Below are positions 35,110 through 48,654 of a DNA stretch of 64,000 nt, in pieces. The DNA is from Toxoplasma gondii ME49 (taxonomy: Eukaryota > Apicomplexa > Conoidasida > Eucoccidiorida > Sarcocystidae). Numbering within the stretch: position 1 is the first letter of the stretch; every line of letters starts with the position of its first letter. The notes below the pieces were generated by a model. It ran no database searches, was not told the origin of the DNA, and saw nothing but the letters and a program-made list of their open reading frames with translations. The stretch lies in contig NC_031480.1 of the NCBI RefSeq assembly GCF_000006565.2, positions 2,172,856 through 2,236,855 on the forward strand, given 5' to 3'. Made by a program: the position numbers and the translations under genes.

Positions 35110-35934
35110 TATGTCTCGAAATGTCGCGGATTCTGAGTCTCAATTTCTCTGTAGCTTACCAGGCTGTCCTTGAGTTTTGCACTGTGTTCAGCGTTGTCCT
35201 TGGCGTACCAGAGTGCCGAAATCTCTTGGTCATCCGACTCAGGAAAGGCGAGACGGTCGCGTAGATTGATCGGTGGGCCTCTTTCGAGCAAAGTCCGTTG
35301 CTCTCTCGCGCATGTCGTGTTGGCAACGCTGTCGCAGTACCGCTTGAACTGCATACTCCCATCAAACGTAAGGCGCGGATACAGAGTGACGGTTGAAGCA
35401 GATGTAACAGGCACATTGACAGATACACTCGCAGTCACTCGTACACCTTGAGGTTTGCCTTAACAGACAAGGTCATACGAAAGCGCACCTAGACGTGCAT
35501 GCACAAGCAAAGGCCTTCCAGAACTATCCGTTTCTGTATCGCGCTGTCAGCACATATCGACGCATATACTCGGGTGCGTATCTCCTGACATATCTACTCT
35601 TAGTGCCGACACACTCTGACCTGAAATGGACGATTTGCGTGTGAGAGAGCTAGCGATGTACGCAGACATTTTGTCTCACCTGGGTAGCCTGTAGCTCTTC
35701 GATGCAGTCAACACAGAATTTGGCAGGGAACCAGGGGCAGCTGTCTTCAGAGTTGCTACTGTCTGCTACCTGTCGGTGCATGCAATATTCTGCGTAATTC
35801 GCCCGCGATAGTTCTTCAAAACACACCATACAGTCGCCCTCTGGTTCTCGGTGCTTGGTTTCAGCTCCAGAAGCACACGTGGTTGCCGAGGGAAAATCTG
35901 CATTCGCCTCGGTGTTTTCCTTAGGCGGGACCAT
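34576..35934 (-). CDS. Conserved-looking 182-residue Cys-rich protein, function unknown
   Basis: Three minus-strand exons, 35680-35934, 35160-35348 and 34576-34680. All are phase 0 with clean sites (CAG|GTGAGA to ATGCAG|TTC; CTG|GTAAGC to TTTGCAG|GAA). They encode 85 + 63 + 34 residues ending in TAA. Exon 1 carries CxxC/RING-like cysteines: CMVCFEEL, then YCMHR, then CPWFPAKFCVDCIEEL. Exon 2 has FKRYCDS, TTCAREQRTLLERGPPINLRD and EISALWY. Exon 3 is acidic (LWDDLRQFVIVDEDTEQ). Dense aromatic and Cys conservation-like patterns across three joined exons make a real gene very likely. A zinc-binding fold is inferred from the cysteine spacing; no function is claimed. An (AT)n microsatellite sits just inside intron 2. 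Confidence 0.8.
35077..35106. repeat. (AT)n microsatellite in intron 2 of the Cys-rich gene
   Basis: Pure AT run about 55 bases downstream of the exon 2 donor. Confidence 0.9.
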
Positions 35935-37494
35935 GGCGACGAAGAAAAGCGCGAAATGTTTTTCGACACACGTTTACTAGATTTATTCACATGGCAACTT
36001 AGGCAATGCATGCGGAGGATCCCTCGACACAAGAAGACAGTGTATGGAAGTTCATACAGCTACATAACTGGCAGACTACACGCACTCGTATACACGATTC
36101 TATTAGCAACATAGAGAAAAGTATGCATGTAGCCAATGGGGACTGAAGAGGTGCTGTACACACGGATATCGCGACAGCGCCAGCTTGTTCGGGAAGACGT
36201 CTGCGGTTCTGTAATAAGCCTCCTTGATCACCGTCTTCGTCGAACCTAGCCTTCTGAGGAAAATTTGAAGGTGTTTAATGTGCCATGATGACTACACTTC
36301 GCAGGCAAAGAACTGAACTAACTGAGCAGTGAATCCTTCAGTGTTCCAGTTTGCGTCTGGAACTGGAATTTTCTCTATCTTCAGCTAGGGAAATGGTGGG
36401 TTGTCACACAACACCGAAAGAAGACTCGATGGCTCTTTCAACCGCTTCGATATCTTCCGACTGGCATGAAGTGAGAAAAAGGCGCACACAGGGAAGATCC
36501 TGGACGGCGACGTGTCAGCAATCAACACAAACTGTGGTGCGAATCCAGTGTGCTGTGAGAGCGAGGAGGCACGCTCACGGCTATACTGTAGCAGCGAGAA
36601 AAAGTCGCCGTCGTCATGTATGGAGGAAATCCACAGAGAGGTGAGGACACAATTTACTCTCAAGAGTGAGGAAAAATCAGACACAGGCGTCAGAATCCTG
36701 CAACACGCCGCTCTTCCGGAGGGCTTGTGCCAACGCGCTAAGAAGCGATGGTGCTGAAATTGAGCGGAAATAATGCAGAATGATGGCCGGAAAGTTTGCC
36801 ATAGACAGGCCGAGTGAATAAAAAGAAGTTATACTTTTCGTTTAGATAAAAGTGTGACTGAAACGGAGAAACGGTGGGAGGAAATGAGACGTGCAGACGT
36901 GTGGCTAGGCCGCAAGACACGTCCGTTTTGCTTTTTCGCATGCACATGCACGCATTTCTTTTGACCGCTGCGCGGACCCATAATCGAGAAGTCTCGCGTT
37001 TTCGTTGTCGTTCTTCGTGCCGGAGACCGGCAGATCCAGGCAGATCTCTCTGCTCGATCGCAACCGCAAACGTGCATCTTCTCACAGGAATTTACAGTGG
37101 ACAGCAGCGCTGCTGTGCCTGGCTTAGGTCTTCTACAGCCGTGTATACCGTGATTGCGTGGCTTCAAGAGATTCGGTGAGACGAGGAGATGTGACCCATC
37201 TATGCAGTCTGGTCAGGAATATGTATTTGGTCCGCTATCCTCAGCGTTGAATCTGCACAAAAAGGGACTTGCAAAGCAAACGCCTCGCAAACTGGCGAAG
37301 GCCCTCAGTTTATGGCCAGGCTTCGACTGCGTACGAACAGGGAGAGCGCTACAGATGGTCTATGTCGAGCGCAGCGAGCAAAGCACGTCTCCCACTGCCA
37401 GTACTGGTTCTTTGCACAACGGAGAAGCATGGAGCAACCCAAAGACACAAGTTCTCGATTATTATGGCTCGCTTTACAGACTCAGTCTCTTTTA

Positions 37495-37539
<45 letters not shown>

Positions 37540-39017
37540 GAAATGTCTGCAATGAGAGCTAGCAACATTTATAGCAGCGCTCCATTGTGCAGGCATCTGA
37601 ACGTTCAAACACATCCCATTCCACGCATATTATCACGGTTACTTGTACACAAGTTTCCCTTTGTAGTCGTCCATAATATCCCACTTCATTTGTGTGGTTG
37701 CTGCTGAAACGCATACTTTTTTCTGTAATTCCCAAGAGTAAAATACATGCACACTGGCACCTATCTGCTATAACCGGTAGTCCCGCGTTCACTTCCACCA
37801 CTGCTTTTACGCGTATTCTGCTTTAAAAACCCTTTTGCCAAAACTTACCATCCCCGGATTACCAGCAACTCAGAGTGGATCTTTTGCTCGTATCTTGCAG
37901 TCCCCCACAGAGCGACCCACGTATGGCAATATAATGCGGACGGCTTTTTCCAACTCTGCATAAACCGGATAAACCGCAACTGCGCCTAGAAGTTGCATCA
38001 TCCTGGCTTTTCTTACCCAGACAATCAACTGTGGACAGAACAGACTCTGCTGATGTGCACATCACCTTCTCTCTTTAACCGCATCTCTAGTAAGTTTTTC
38101 CCCGACGCCCGGAAATACTGATCAGAAAACTTCTTCTGGTGTTACTCCTGAACATACACACCCAGTTCCTGTGTTTTTTCGACGCAAAGATTCAGAGCAT
38201 GCAAATGCTTATTCAGTTACCTGTATACTCAAACACTGCTCGCGATAAATATGCACCAAGGCAAACTCTTCGTTATTGTGAGCCGATCTACTGTTTATCG
38301 GCTTTAGTGCGGCATTCGTTGATGGTTTCGATGTGGGTCCACCCCACTTCCTTCTTCAGGCCTCGTGCACTGCGAAAACGGAGATGGCCGAGGAAGCGGG
38401 ATGAGCTTGTCTGGCGTGAAGAATTTCCGTGTCGGTTCTCCGTCCTTTGAAATGCAGAAACCTCACAGGCTGGGTTCTAAGATAGAACCCGTCACATCTA
38501 AGACCTAATTTGAGAGTATCACCACGCCGCGCGACCCAGAGTAAAGCGACTCCTCTGTTCGAATGCATGCGACGACGATTTCACCTTCACCAAGGCAAAG
38601 GTCTATTATTCTTCGTGGACAGCCGGACACCGCCACTGAACTACAAGCTTCCACCACGGGAGTTTCTCCGGTGATCACTCTCAAGGGTCTGTTTCTCATC
38701 GCATCACGAACACGTTAAAATGCTGCGGGAGAATGATCGGAGGAACTCGAGAAAAGAGAACATGATGACAAAAAAGGAATCCCGCGGGAGAAAAGGAACA
38801 CACTGCACTATGAACCGCACTTATGGAAGTTCTCAGCCGTGGTGAGTAGTGCGTTTCATGCCTTGACTCTCCCGTCCGCCTCTTTCAACATTGGCATGCA
38901 TGTGCTCAGCTACACATCAACAAAACACCAGACACCCGTAGCGAACCACAGAAAGAAGACAGGCTACGCTTCCAGGTGCGTCGCGTAAGCAGCCGATCTC
39001 CGTCAGAAAACTAGTCT
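35935..39017. other. Intergenic region between the Cys-rich gene and POLA1 3' end
   Basis: Contains an (AT)n microsatellite at 37495-37536 and only short frames with no domain-like composition. The left part should hold the promoter of the Cys-rich gene and the right part the POLA1 3' UTR. Confidence 0.5.
37495..37536. repeat. (AT)n microsatellite
   Basis: Uninterrupted AT run of about 20 units. Confidence 0.92.
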
Positions 39018-42000
39018 TTATTCTTCCACGCCCTCTCTTTTGACGGCGATATCCGAGAAACGGCGGGTTAGACTCGTGTGGAGTTTTTGTTGACCGAATA
39101 TTTTTTCCTCCTTCTTCTGATCCACCCCAAAGCTTGTTTCCAGCTGAGAGAACAGGGAAGAGCCTCGCTGTCGAAGACCGTCCCCCCACCACTTCCGTTC
39201 TTGTTCGCGCGCTTTCACGCGATTCAAACATCGCAGAACGTTCCACCTTTGCTTTGTGGGATCCACCGAAACATTCGGTTGCATCACACACATAATGCCG
39301 CGCATTCTGCAGGCGAAAACACACAATCCACTCAAAATCTGCTTTGAGAGTCACCCGCACGCCTATACGCATAAATGTGCATTTCCAATTTCTCGACACA
39401 GAGAAGATACACGCAAAGACACAGTCCTACCTGGCTCCACGGAGACATACACAAATACACATACATATATAGATATCTCGATAAATGGATACTCTGTAGA
39501 TTCACACATGTGTGTGAACATGCAACCTCATTCATCAACTCCGATGAAGAAGCGGTGTGTCGGTGGACTTACTCGATCATTCTGTACGCGTTTTGAGCCA
39601 AAGTTGCATCAACCATCTGCAAACCGGGCCAGACACAAAAGCAAAGACTCTCAGTTCCAATCTCGATTCGCGCGACATCTGCAATGCTCGAATTCTTTCA
39701 CTCGCTGTCTTGTGAATGTTGTCTCGGTTGCAGCACGTCGACGTCACCTTCGAGCGAGCCCAGAACGTAGGAGAGAAAGCTCCGGAAGCGCCAGACAACC
39801 CTCTTCACACATACTAATATGTGCACAGTTGTCCATATAAGCATCACTCGACCGAGGTTTCCTTACACATCTATCTGCGTACTTAGGCGCACAGCATAGC
39901 CGAAAGATGCGACAGAGTTGGGTTACGTTCTAGGAGCTGCAAGCCAACTAAATGGTTACAGTATTCACTGGAGCCCTCACTCAAAACTCCGTCCTTGCCT
40001 ACATATCGATGTCTACATCTACAACTTTGTGTCCACACCACTTACCAGATTCGCGGTCACCCTGGAGAGGTGCGGCGAGGCAGATGGGAACGTGACAAAA
40101 AGTTTGAAGCGAGTTCTTTGCCTCACCCGACGTCCCAGCTACGGGGCCCGGTGGTTAGACCCCGAGGACTGTTTCGTTTCTTAAACACTACGCAGGTTCA
40201 AATCTTTCCTGCAGACTCTCCCGCGGCGCGTACCTTTTGTAGTTTTTCTCTTTCCAGTTGCATGTCGACCCAGGTGGCTCCGTGCTTCATTTTTTCGAGG
40301 TATACATAGGCGGCGACTGCATGGGGGAAGCGAAGTTCGACGCCGCGTTTGACGGGGGGCACCTCGGCCTCGCGCACCCGTTTATAAGTCGACTCGAGGC
40401 AGTCGCGCATTTCCGGGCGTTCGCGCAGCGTCGGTGGCTTTCCCCGTCCTTCCTCGAGGACCGTCGTAACCAGATTGGGGTCGACGCCCACGGGGACGAG
40501 CCAGGCATCTTTTCCCGACTGCGGAACTCGACCCCCCGCACCTACTCCGTCTCCAACTGTTGCTCGACGGAAGCGCATGATCGAGGCAGTCATCTCGGGG
40601 TTGCGCTCCATTTCTCTCTCAGCCAAGACCATCTGCTGGGCTGTGACGTCGCCGGAGAGATAAAACTGCATTTCGTCCAAGTACATGTACAAGTCGTGAC
40701 AATTCAGCTCTTCGCGCAGGTCTCCTTCTTCGCATCGGGGACAGACAAATCGAGAGCGCAGCCCCGATGCAAACGACGAAGCCGGTGGACACCGGTCAAA
40801 TCGCTCGTGACAAGACGAACACCTGCGACACACACACACACATGCAGCAGCATGAAAAGCAAACTGGGACCGCAGCATTGCTCACCGAATCAGTAAACCC
40901 ACAAATATACTCACTCACATACCATATACACATATTTTCACATATATATATATATATATATATAGATATATATGGGGGGTTTGTGGGCATGAAATGATGG
41001 ATTCTAGAGCAATGGTGCAGAGTGTTTCCTGACAGGGGGTATTTTTAAAGGAGAGAGCAGGGCGGAGCGGAAAAGGTGAAGACACTCTGGCGGAATGGTT
41101 TGGAGACAACGAAGAGAAATAAAGGAGGCATGCGTCACGGGAGGGGGTGTCTTGTTTTACTCTTCACTCACCTAAGACGGGGTCGACCAAACTTGTTCTG
41201 GAGCGCCGCCAAAGTGAGGCGCACGAAGTTCCGCAGATTCGACGGCGATATCCACCAGGTACACGAAGGACACCGCATAAACTGAAAAGAAAGAACGGCA
41301 TGCATGCGCACTGGTGTCTGCTCGTCCAATTCTCGTCCTGGAGCGAAACGGCGAAGATGGAAACCTCCAGTCTGTGTTTTCGAGACGAACAAACTGAGGA
41401 ATCAAGAAAACCTAGCCCTCACAACTCGTTTCTGCGCTCCACGGTCTCTGCCTTTCCGCTTTTGCATAGAGACAGGGATGTGCTGAACATCATCTACGCT
41501 GCCAGAGGTCTTCTGCATGCGCGTAAGATGATGCTTGTACACTGGAAGCAGATACATCGGAGGCGTGTAGAGCCTTTGCTAGCTCCCTGAGAATGCAGAC
41601 CTAAGACGATATCCGGTATGGGAGTTGGAGTTCCTCAGTATCCTGTGTTCGAAACATGACCGGGCAAGGCCAACCACGACCCGTACACGCAGTCACTCGA
41701 ACGGGAGATGTTCTTTCTGTCGACAAGGACGGCAGAGCTTATAATCATGCAAAGAGTCGAGGTATGGAGGCTCGTTTCGTTATCCTCACCTGCAGAACGT
41801 CTTTGCCCATAATAGTGGCTTTACATGCCACACAGGGCAAGTTAATAGGGAGTTTGTACTGCAGGAGGAAAACCAAAGAAAACGTGAAGACTGTTGTACC
41901 AAGCTGCGCAGCAACTATTGGTCCTAACAACGGGCTTCCGGTCAGTAAAAATGATTGTGTCGAAGCAGTACGAAAACAATTACTAAGCAGAGGAGCGCAA

Positions 42001-45000
42001 GTATGAAAACGGATTTCCAAGTGCATGTACACACTTACACCTGCACATACACATACATGCGGCCATAAGGTTAGTACAGATACGTATATACATAAATGAA
42101 CCTATAGGTGTGAGTATTGGCCCGTCTAGCCATAACACTATTAGCGGGTAGGTCTCTGCGTAGCATCCTAGATCTGCGTGAGTGCCTGCCGACGTCGCTG
42201 TTTCAGGCGCCATGGGAGTCCCAAACGTTCTTTTCCGTAAGGTATGACTCCCACCACGCAGCAAAAGTCCTTTCCTGTGGAACTTACCATTTTGTATTTT
42301 TCTTCGCTTTTGGAAATGAGGGCCATGATGCGTTCCTCGCCCGCCTTCTCTCTGGCGTCTCGGCTGCAATCGTCGGTTTCTCCAATTGTTCCTTCGAGGC
42401 GGGTGTGTTTGCTGCCATCGAGGCCTAGACATTCAGCTAGCCGGCTCGCGCTTGTCCCCTCAACGAACGCACACATGCGTTGAATCGGAGGAAGCAGCTG
42501 CTGCTCGAGGTAGTATTCCGCATCAATTTTCAGAAGTGGGTTGCCTGCGACTTCTCGCGGGTGAAATGCGCGCTCTGCCGGACTGAGAGGGCCGCTTCTC
42601 CCTTCCTTCGCCTTCTCCGCGGTGTCTGCTTCGCGGTTTCCGGCTTCTTGCCCTGCGCCCGGCTCGCCGCCTTTGCCGCCCTCCGCCTCACTTTTCGCTG
42701 CAAGGAATGCACGAACGCTCGCCTCGGAGCAAATCACGTAGGGAATTTCGTTGCCCGGCTTCACGGACAGGCCCCTACTCTGCATGCGCAACGCCACCTG
42801 GACATGCGGGTGCATGATCGCGCCGCCAGCACCTCGGGCGTACATTTGCGGCGGCTTCGTCAGTGCCTTCGTAATGACGAAAAACTCAAGAGGCACGCCT
42901 CCAGCCCGCAGTTGCTTCCCGACTTCTCGCAGTTTCTCGTGGAGTTCTTCAACCACGGTGTCGACGGCATATTTCGTCTCGTTGCTCTTCGCCTTCTCGT
43001 CCTTGGAAGCGTCAGCTGCGGGTGTGGACACAGGCGCTAGCGCGGCGTCTTTCTGGGCAATCCGGAAGATGATTTGCAGCAGCTGGTTCCCCACCACCTT
43101 TGTCAGCTTCGCCCAGTCTCGACGCACAATGTCCAACCCCTTCTGCTCGAGTTTGTATTGACGCTTTGCGTAGTCCACCACGATGCAGCACACGTACTTT
43201 TTCTTCTTCAGAAGCAAGAGACGCCGGAACACCCCCTCCAGATCTATCTCTAACTTCTTGTAACTTTTGTTGATTTCCGCCTTCACTTGCTCGCCGAGCC
43301 GCACCGCTGCCGCGTATGTCTTCCCCTCCCCGCCGTCGTCATGCAACCCCGTGTTGATCTGCGAGAGCACGAGAGAGAGAAACGTGAAGGGTCATTTGTC
43401 AAAGACGCTGGTTTTCTGATTCCACCTTCCACTCTATTCGTTTTCAATGCATTTGTTTTTGTTTTGAAAGAAATTCGGCAGCATACGAAAAAATGTTTTA
43501 CAACGCATTCATATACGTTTGGAAGAGATACGCAGGCGCAAGACACACTGGTCACCGCGACACACGAAGATGGAAGCAGAGAAGACATGCACGACAACTG
43601 GAGTAGTTTTTACCTCTTAAGTTTCTAGTGACACACGGATCCGCATCAATAGACGCACAAACAACAGAGGCATATGCTCTGGGAAACAAGAACAGACCCG
43701 CATGGAACACAGAAAACTGCAACTGCTACCACCTTGGTAAGTGCAGGGAAACGGACACGAACCCAAACCAGAGCTTTCACTCAAGTCGTGCGCTTCACAG
43801 AAACAACGGATGTCCCGAAATCAACGGGGGAGAAACAAATGGTCGAGAACACTTGTATCGAAGACTTCTGTATACGACTACATGCACAATTGTGTATGTA
43901 TTGTTCTGAGCATCGGGTAAATCAGTATCTCTCGCAGTCTCGTTGTTGATACATAAATACATATATAACTACAGATGTACATGTGTATACACGTGAATGT
44001 AAACTACTGACCATAATTGAATCGGTGTCACCGTAGACGACTTCAAGGCGTAGAATTCTTTCCACCTTGTCTTTGGCGGCCATGAGAATGTTTCTGCCTT
44101 GTTGGGTGATGAATGCGGCGATTTCCTTTGCGTAGAAGCGACTGCGGCTGAAGCCGAGGCACCCGTAGATGCTGTTGGCCGTGAGTTTCAGAGCGAGTTG
44201 TTTGATTTCCTGCGTGGCGCGTTTCACTGGGTTGCTTTCGCCCTTCATCGACGCCTTCACCGCTCGGCGTCTCTGCACCAGTTGGCGCAGAATGCGCGGG
44301 AGAAGCCCCGGGGTGGAGGCGATGCCTTGGACGTCCTCCTCCGCTGCATGCGGGAGATTCCTGTCGTCTGGCTCGCGGAAAGCGTCGGCGATTTCCCCGT
44401 CTGGGCCGTTGGTCGCCTGCACGCGCGATATCCTCGTGCGCACGGGCCTCTTCACAGTCGAAAAGCAGACGTTGTATTCTTGGATGATGGAGGGGTACAG
44501 CGAGTTGAAGTCCAGGAGAAGGACGAAGGTGTCGTAGAGCCCCACCCGCGGCTCGAGGACAAGCCCACCGGCATAGCTCGCTTTCGCCCGTGCGCCGACT
44601 TTTTCCTCGCCCTCTCGGTGTCCCTCGTTTGCGGCTTCTTCCTCGTCGCGACCCTCTCCGGCGACGCCCACTTCCTGGCCTCCCCCCTCGACTTCCCACG
44701 GGTCTTCGTCCCTGGCCCCGCTGGCACTTGGCCCGCGGCGGGGGCCGCCCCGTCCAGGTCCCGCGTGGGGGCGCCGAACAGGCGCGCCACGGGCGTACGG
44801 ATCGTCTTTGTCGGGACAGATGAACTTTTCGCGGTGGAACTCGTGGAGCAGCAGAAAAGCATTTCGCTCTGCGCGCTGGTTCTGCAGAGATCGTGCCCAG
44901 AGGTTCCCGCCAATTGTTGTCAACTCGCGAGTGAGGGGGAGACAGTTGAGGCGCCAGCACAGGACGACCGTCATGAAGGTCTCCTGGACGCACATCTGCA

Positions 45001-48000
45001 GGCACACCAGGAGGGGCTGGGGCTCGCGGCGCTGGAAGAACTCGAGGAGTTCCGGCGGTTGCGGGAAAGGCTTCAGCGCGCGAATGTCTTTCTGAATTTT
45101 CGCCTCCCAAACCGACGTCGGCGCCCCCCCTGCAGGCTGCTGCGCCGGCGAGGCGAGAAAGAGATCCTGCATGAGCGGTACGAGGTCGTAGTTCACTCGG
45201 TGTCCCAGCAACTCGTGGGCCTGCATGTAGGTGTCGCAGACGAGGCGGCCGACCGTGAGGAGGCGCCCGCCCCACAGACCCGAGGCTCCGAAGCTCCCAT
45301 CGAGGCCCTCGCGGCGGGCCGCGCTGCCGCCAGAAGCACTCGCCGCTCGTGGCTTCACGTGCTTCGGACGTTTCAGGCGCGAGAGCCGATGCCACACGGG
45401 CAAGCCGTGGACGGCACATCGCTGACCGAGGAGCTCGAAGTCTGAGCCGTAGACGTTGTGGCCGACGAGGATGTCGGGGTCGGCGGCGGCGAGGCGGTTG
45501 ATGAAGTTCAGCAAGAGCGTCTTCTCTGCGTCAAAGACCCCGAAGCCCTGCTTCGTGCATTGCTCGTAGAACTGTAGCGGCAAACCTTCTGCGTTCACGC
45601 GAGCCGTCGCCCCGCCCGCAGTTCGCACGCGCCGAATCCCGCAGAAAACGTTCTGGGGGCTGAGGCGCGGCTGCGCATTCTGGTCGTCGATGTTCGCGTC
45701 GCGGTACACAAAGAAGGATGCCATGGCTAGTTGCCGGTCCGTGTCGAGATGGCTCGCGGCGCCTGGCCCCGATGGAACCTGGACGCTCTTCGCCGAGAGA
45801 GAGACGACGGTCAGCGGGGGAGGGGGCGGCAAAGGCCCGTCCGGGTATCGCGCCTGCGTCGCCTTGTTGAACGCGTTCCACAGACGCACGTCCTTGTGCG
45901 AGTGGATGTACACCTCATGTTGGCACCAGGACGAATGCTCGAAGGCGGACGCAGGCCTCGAGAAGTTTTCGATGCGCAGCCAGCACGGTCCCTTGATCCG
46001 GCGCTTTACGAGGAGCAACTCAATCAGAGACTGGCCAACCCCGAAGACGTGGGAGTACGTTTCGCCCTCCAAATCCTCAGGATTCAACGTCGGCGCGCTC
46101 GCCGGAACGAACACCTTTACGAAGGTCTGGTTGCGGCCTCGCGGGACATCTGGCGCGTCGAAGGCGTAGTGCCGGAAGACGCCCTTGATCGCGACTTTCC
46201 GCCACCGATATTTCTGTTTCAGCTTCGGCAAATCCTGTTTGAAAAAGGCCTTCGTGATCTCCATGCGGCGCTCGACTCTCCGCCGCAGCTCCTGCTCACG
46301 CTCCTCGGAAGCGTCGGCGTCGTCCTTCGGATTCTCCTCGCTCTCTCCCTCGAGGAGCCCCGCCAGTGAGCTGGTTATCTCCACCTGCTCCCGGGTCCGG
46401 AAGAAGAGCGGAACCATCATGTCTCGGACGACAACGCAGCAACTTTGAGGCGGACAGCCGCGGTACTTCTGGGGGATGGTCCCCTCCGCGCCTTCTTTTT
46501 CTCGCTTGGCCGCCGCGGGCCACACCTTCCCGAACAGGTAGAGCGTCCCAGCTTCTTCCCACGCATCTAGAAAGTAAAAAGGGAGGGTGCCGTCCTCGCA
46601 GACTGGCAGCTGGTTGTCGGAGCCTTGGTCGCCTGCAGCGGAACCGAGGGCGCCTCTATCCTGTGTCTCTGCTGCCGTCTTTGTCTCGCTCTCCGGGTCG
46701 TCCTGCATAAACAGCGTCAAACCCCGCTTTGGCAGCATAGGTCCACCTGCAGCGTACTCGCCCGTCGCCTTGAAGAGCGTGTCCTGCATTTCGCCCTCTG
46801 CCTCGTCTCCCTCCCCATCCTCTTCTTCGCCGTCGGCGACGGCTGAGTCTGCTTCGTCACCCTCTGCATGCTCTCGGAGGATCCCGTCCCCGGCGCCCAC
46901 ATTGACCCCAGGCAGTTCCGCACTGGCAGGCGTCGAGTCTTGGCCCTCAGGTGGGGACGCGTGCGCATCTTGCTCACTGCTCGAAGGCGAGACATGCAAT
47001 CCTCTTAAGCCCCCAGAGAGTCCGGCAGGGCCCTCCGCCGCGGCCGGATGATATGCGCTGTCGCCCACTTGTGCGAAGGATCTGTCCGGTGCCCGCCCAA
47101 CGCCAAACTGGGCAAGAAACGACGAGGAGGCACCCGCGAGAGTGCATGCACCGCTCTGGTTTCGTCCCGAGCCCGTCCACCCGCTCTTTCCCTCTACCCC
47201 AGTTCCCCTCTCTGGGGGCCTGCGCCCCCTCTCTCTGTCGCCCACATTCGCCGAAGACGCCCCCACTTGCTCCCGCGAGGCCTGTGCAGTTCCGCTTCCA
47301 CCCTCTTGAGGACCGCGGGTCCTTTCGGGAAGCGACGAGTTCTCGCCTGGGCAAGAAACATGGACCCTTGGGCTCGAGTCCTCTTCCTCTTCGTCAAACA
47401 GTTTATCCGCCGACTGAAGAGACTCCATGTAGCGCTTCGTCACCATATTTTGTTCTTGCTTGGCATGCGTCTCCGCAGAAATTGCACTGAAGTGCTGGAC
47501 GAGGGAACGCATGCCCTGGGCCTCGGCCGTGGCAGCGGCGACTGCAGCCGCCGCAGCGAGAGCATTATTCCGTGGTTTCTTGGGCTTCCTTGCTTCTCGT
47601 TCACCGTCATTTCGTCTCTTGCCTCTTCGAGATGTCTCGTCCTCCTCGTCGTCTTCGTCCTCACTATTGGATGCCCACCACTCCTCGCCATCGTCACTGT
47701 AACCTGGGAGCATGGAAAGGGAGGACACCAGGCAAGCGCAAACGAGGACACTGCGTCTTCGCTGTGTGTTCCACCCTCGTATTTTGAGTTTGCGTTTTTG
47801 AGAACTCGAAACCAAGACCCTCCCCCGTCGTTTTTCCTCTCAAGAAAACGCATCTCAGCGTGGGCGTTGTTTGACAAGACACGAATACCCTGCTTCCACA
47901 GAATCTACTCAAAGCACAAAGAATCGAATCCGAGAGGTTTTTCGTCGGACAACACCGAGGCACTGTGAACCCGGCAAACACGGTTGCCTGCATCTAATAA

Positions 48001-48654
48001 CTGGAATCGAATTCAGTATCATACGTATCATGATGTTTCTGTTAGAACTGAGTGATCCGCACTCTTTTCGGTCTACAGAACGGCTCGGTATAACGCGGTG
48101 GCAGAGAAGACTGGCCTCAAACTTACCCTCCCCGTCGATCCACTCTTGAGCACGACGGGTCTGCTTCAAGCGCTGGTAATCCTCCTCTGTCACAGTTTCA
48201 TAGATTTCAGCGTTCTCGTCCTTGACCTACACAAGATAACGTCGCAAACACGCAGCACGCGATGATATTTGCCATCCTCTTCATCCAGTTGTGTTTCTGT
48301 GTCACTATGCAGACTGAACACACTGTTAACAGGTTGTCGATGGTCGAATTGACGTTGATGCATCAAAATGAGTCGCGGGCTCAAGCATATTTAGGGGGCG
48401 ATAAGGAATATGTCACGCAGCTCTGCACGCCAAATACACAAATTCACGCAGACATATCGAACAGGTGCACCGACAGGCATATACAGAGGTATATTGGCGC
48501 GAACTTTCCTATGTACATACAGATGGACATTTGTTTAACATGTGGTGCGCCGCGTTTCACTCACTTCATACTGTTCAGAGGCTTTGGCCTCTCCGCGCCG
48601 TTGCCTCCTGATTTTTTCTAAGGCTGACAGCGCAGTCTGCTTCGAGCCGGACAT
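39018..48654 (-). CDS. POLA1: DNA polymerase alpha catalytic subunit
   Basis: Eight minus-strand exons: 48565-48654, 48127-48226, 44012-47703, 42288-43358, 41172-41281, 40234-40822, 39573-39616 and 39018-39072. Phases agree throughout, giving 1916 residues. The N terminus (MSGSKQTALSALEKIRRQRR, then EEDYQRL, DGEGYSDDGEEWW) matches the POLA1 N-terminal domain. A long acidic disordered stretch follows. The inactive exonuclease region has ADPDILVGHNVYGSDFELL. The catalytic blocks are DFNSLYPSII (motif A, 1128-1137), KLTANSIYGCLGF (motif B) and YGDTDSIM (motif C, 1287-1294, split from exon 4). Exon 5 has CPSC (1655-1658). Exon 6 has CSSC and CPRC of the C-terminal zinc modules that bind the B subunit. 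Role: extends primase RNA primers at origins and lagging strands. Exon 8 has a weak acceptor (CACGAG), yet the joined end AYRMIDLTRRF resembles the family tail. An Arg/Gly/Glu-rich insert precedes motif A. Confidence 0.93.
40941..40973. repeat. (AT)n microsatellite in a POLA1 intron
   Basis: TATATA run ending TAGATATATAT, in the intron between exons 5 and 6. Confidence 0.9.

Noticed and set aside
40193..40215. B-box-like GCAGGTTCAAATC
   Set aside because: The T-stem does not pair correctly with a 7-base loop, and no upstream A-box or cloverleaf can be drawn.
44043..45445. Frames of about 450 codons overlapping POLA1 on both strands
   Set aside because: They coincide with the GC-rich POLA1 polymerase exon, are Arg/Ala-rich, and have no recognisable motifs; the POLA1 frame carries the catalytic blocks.
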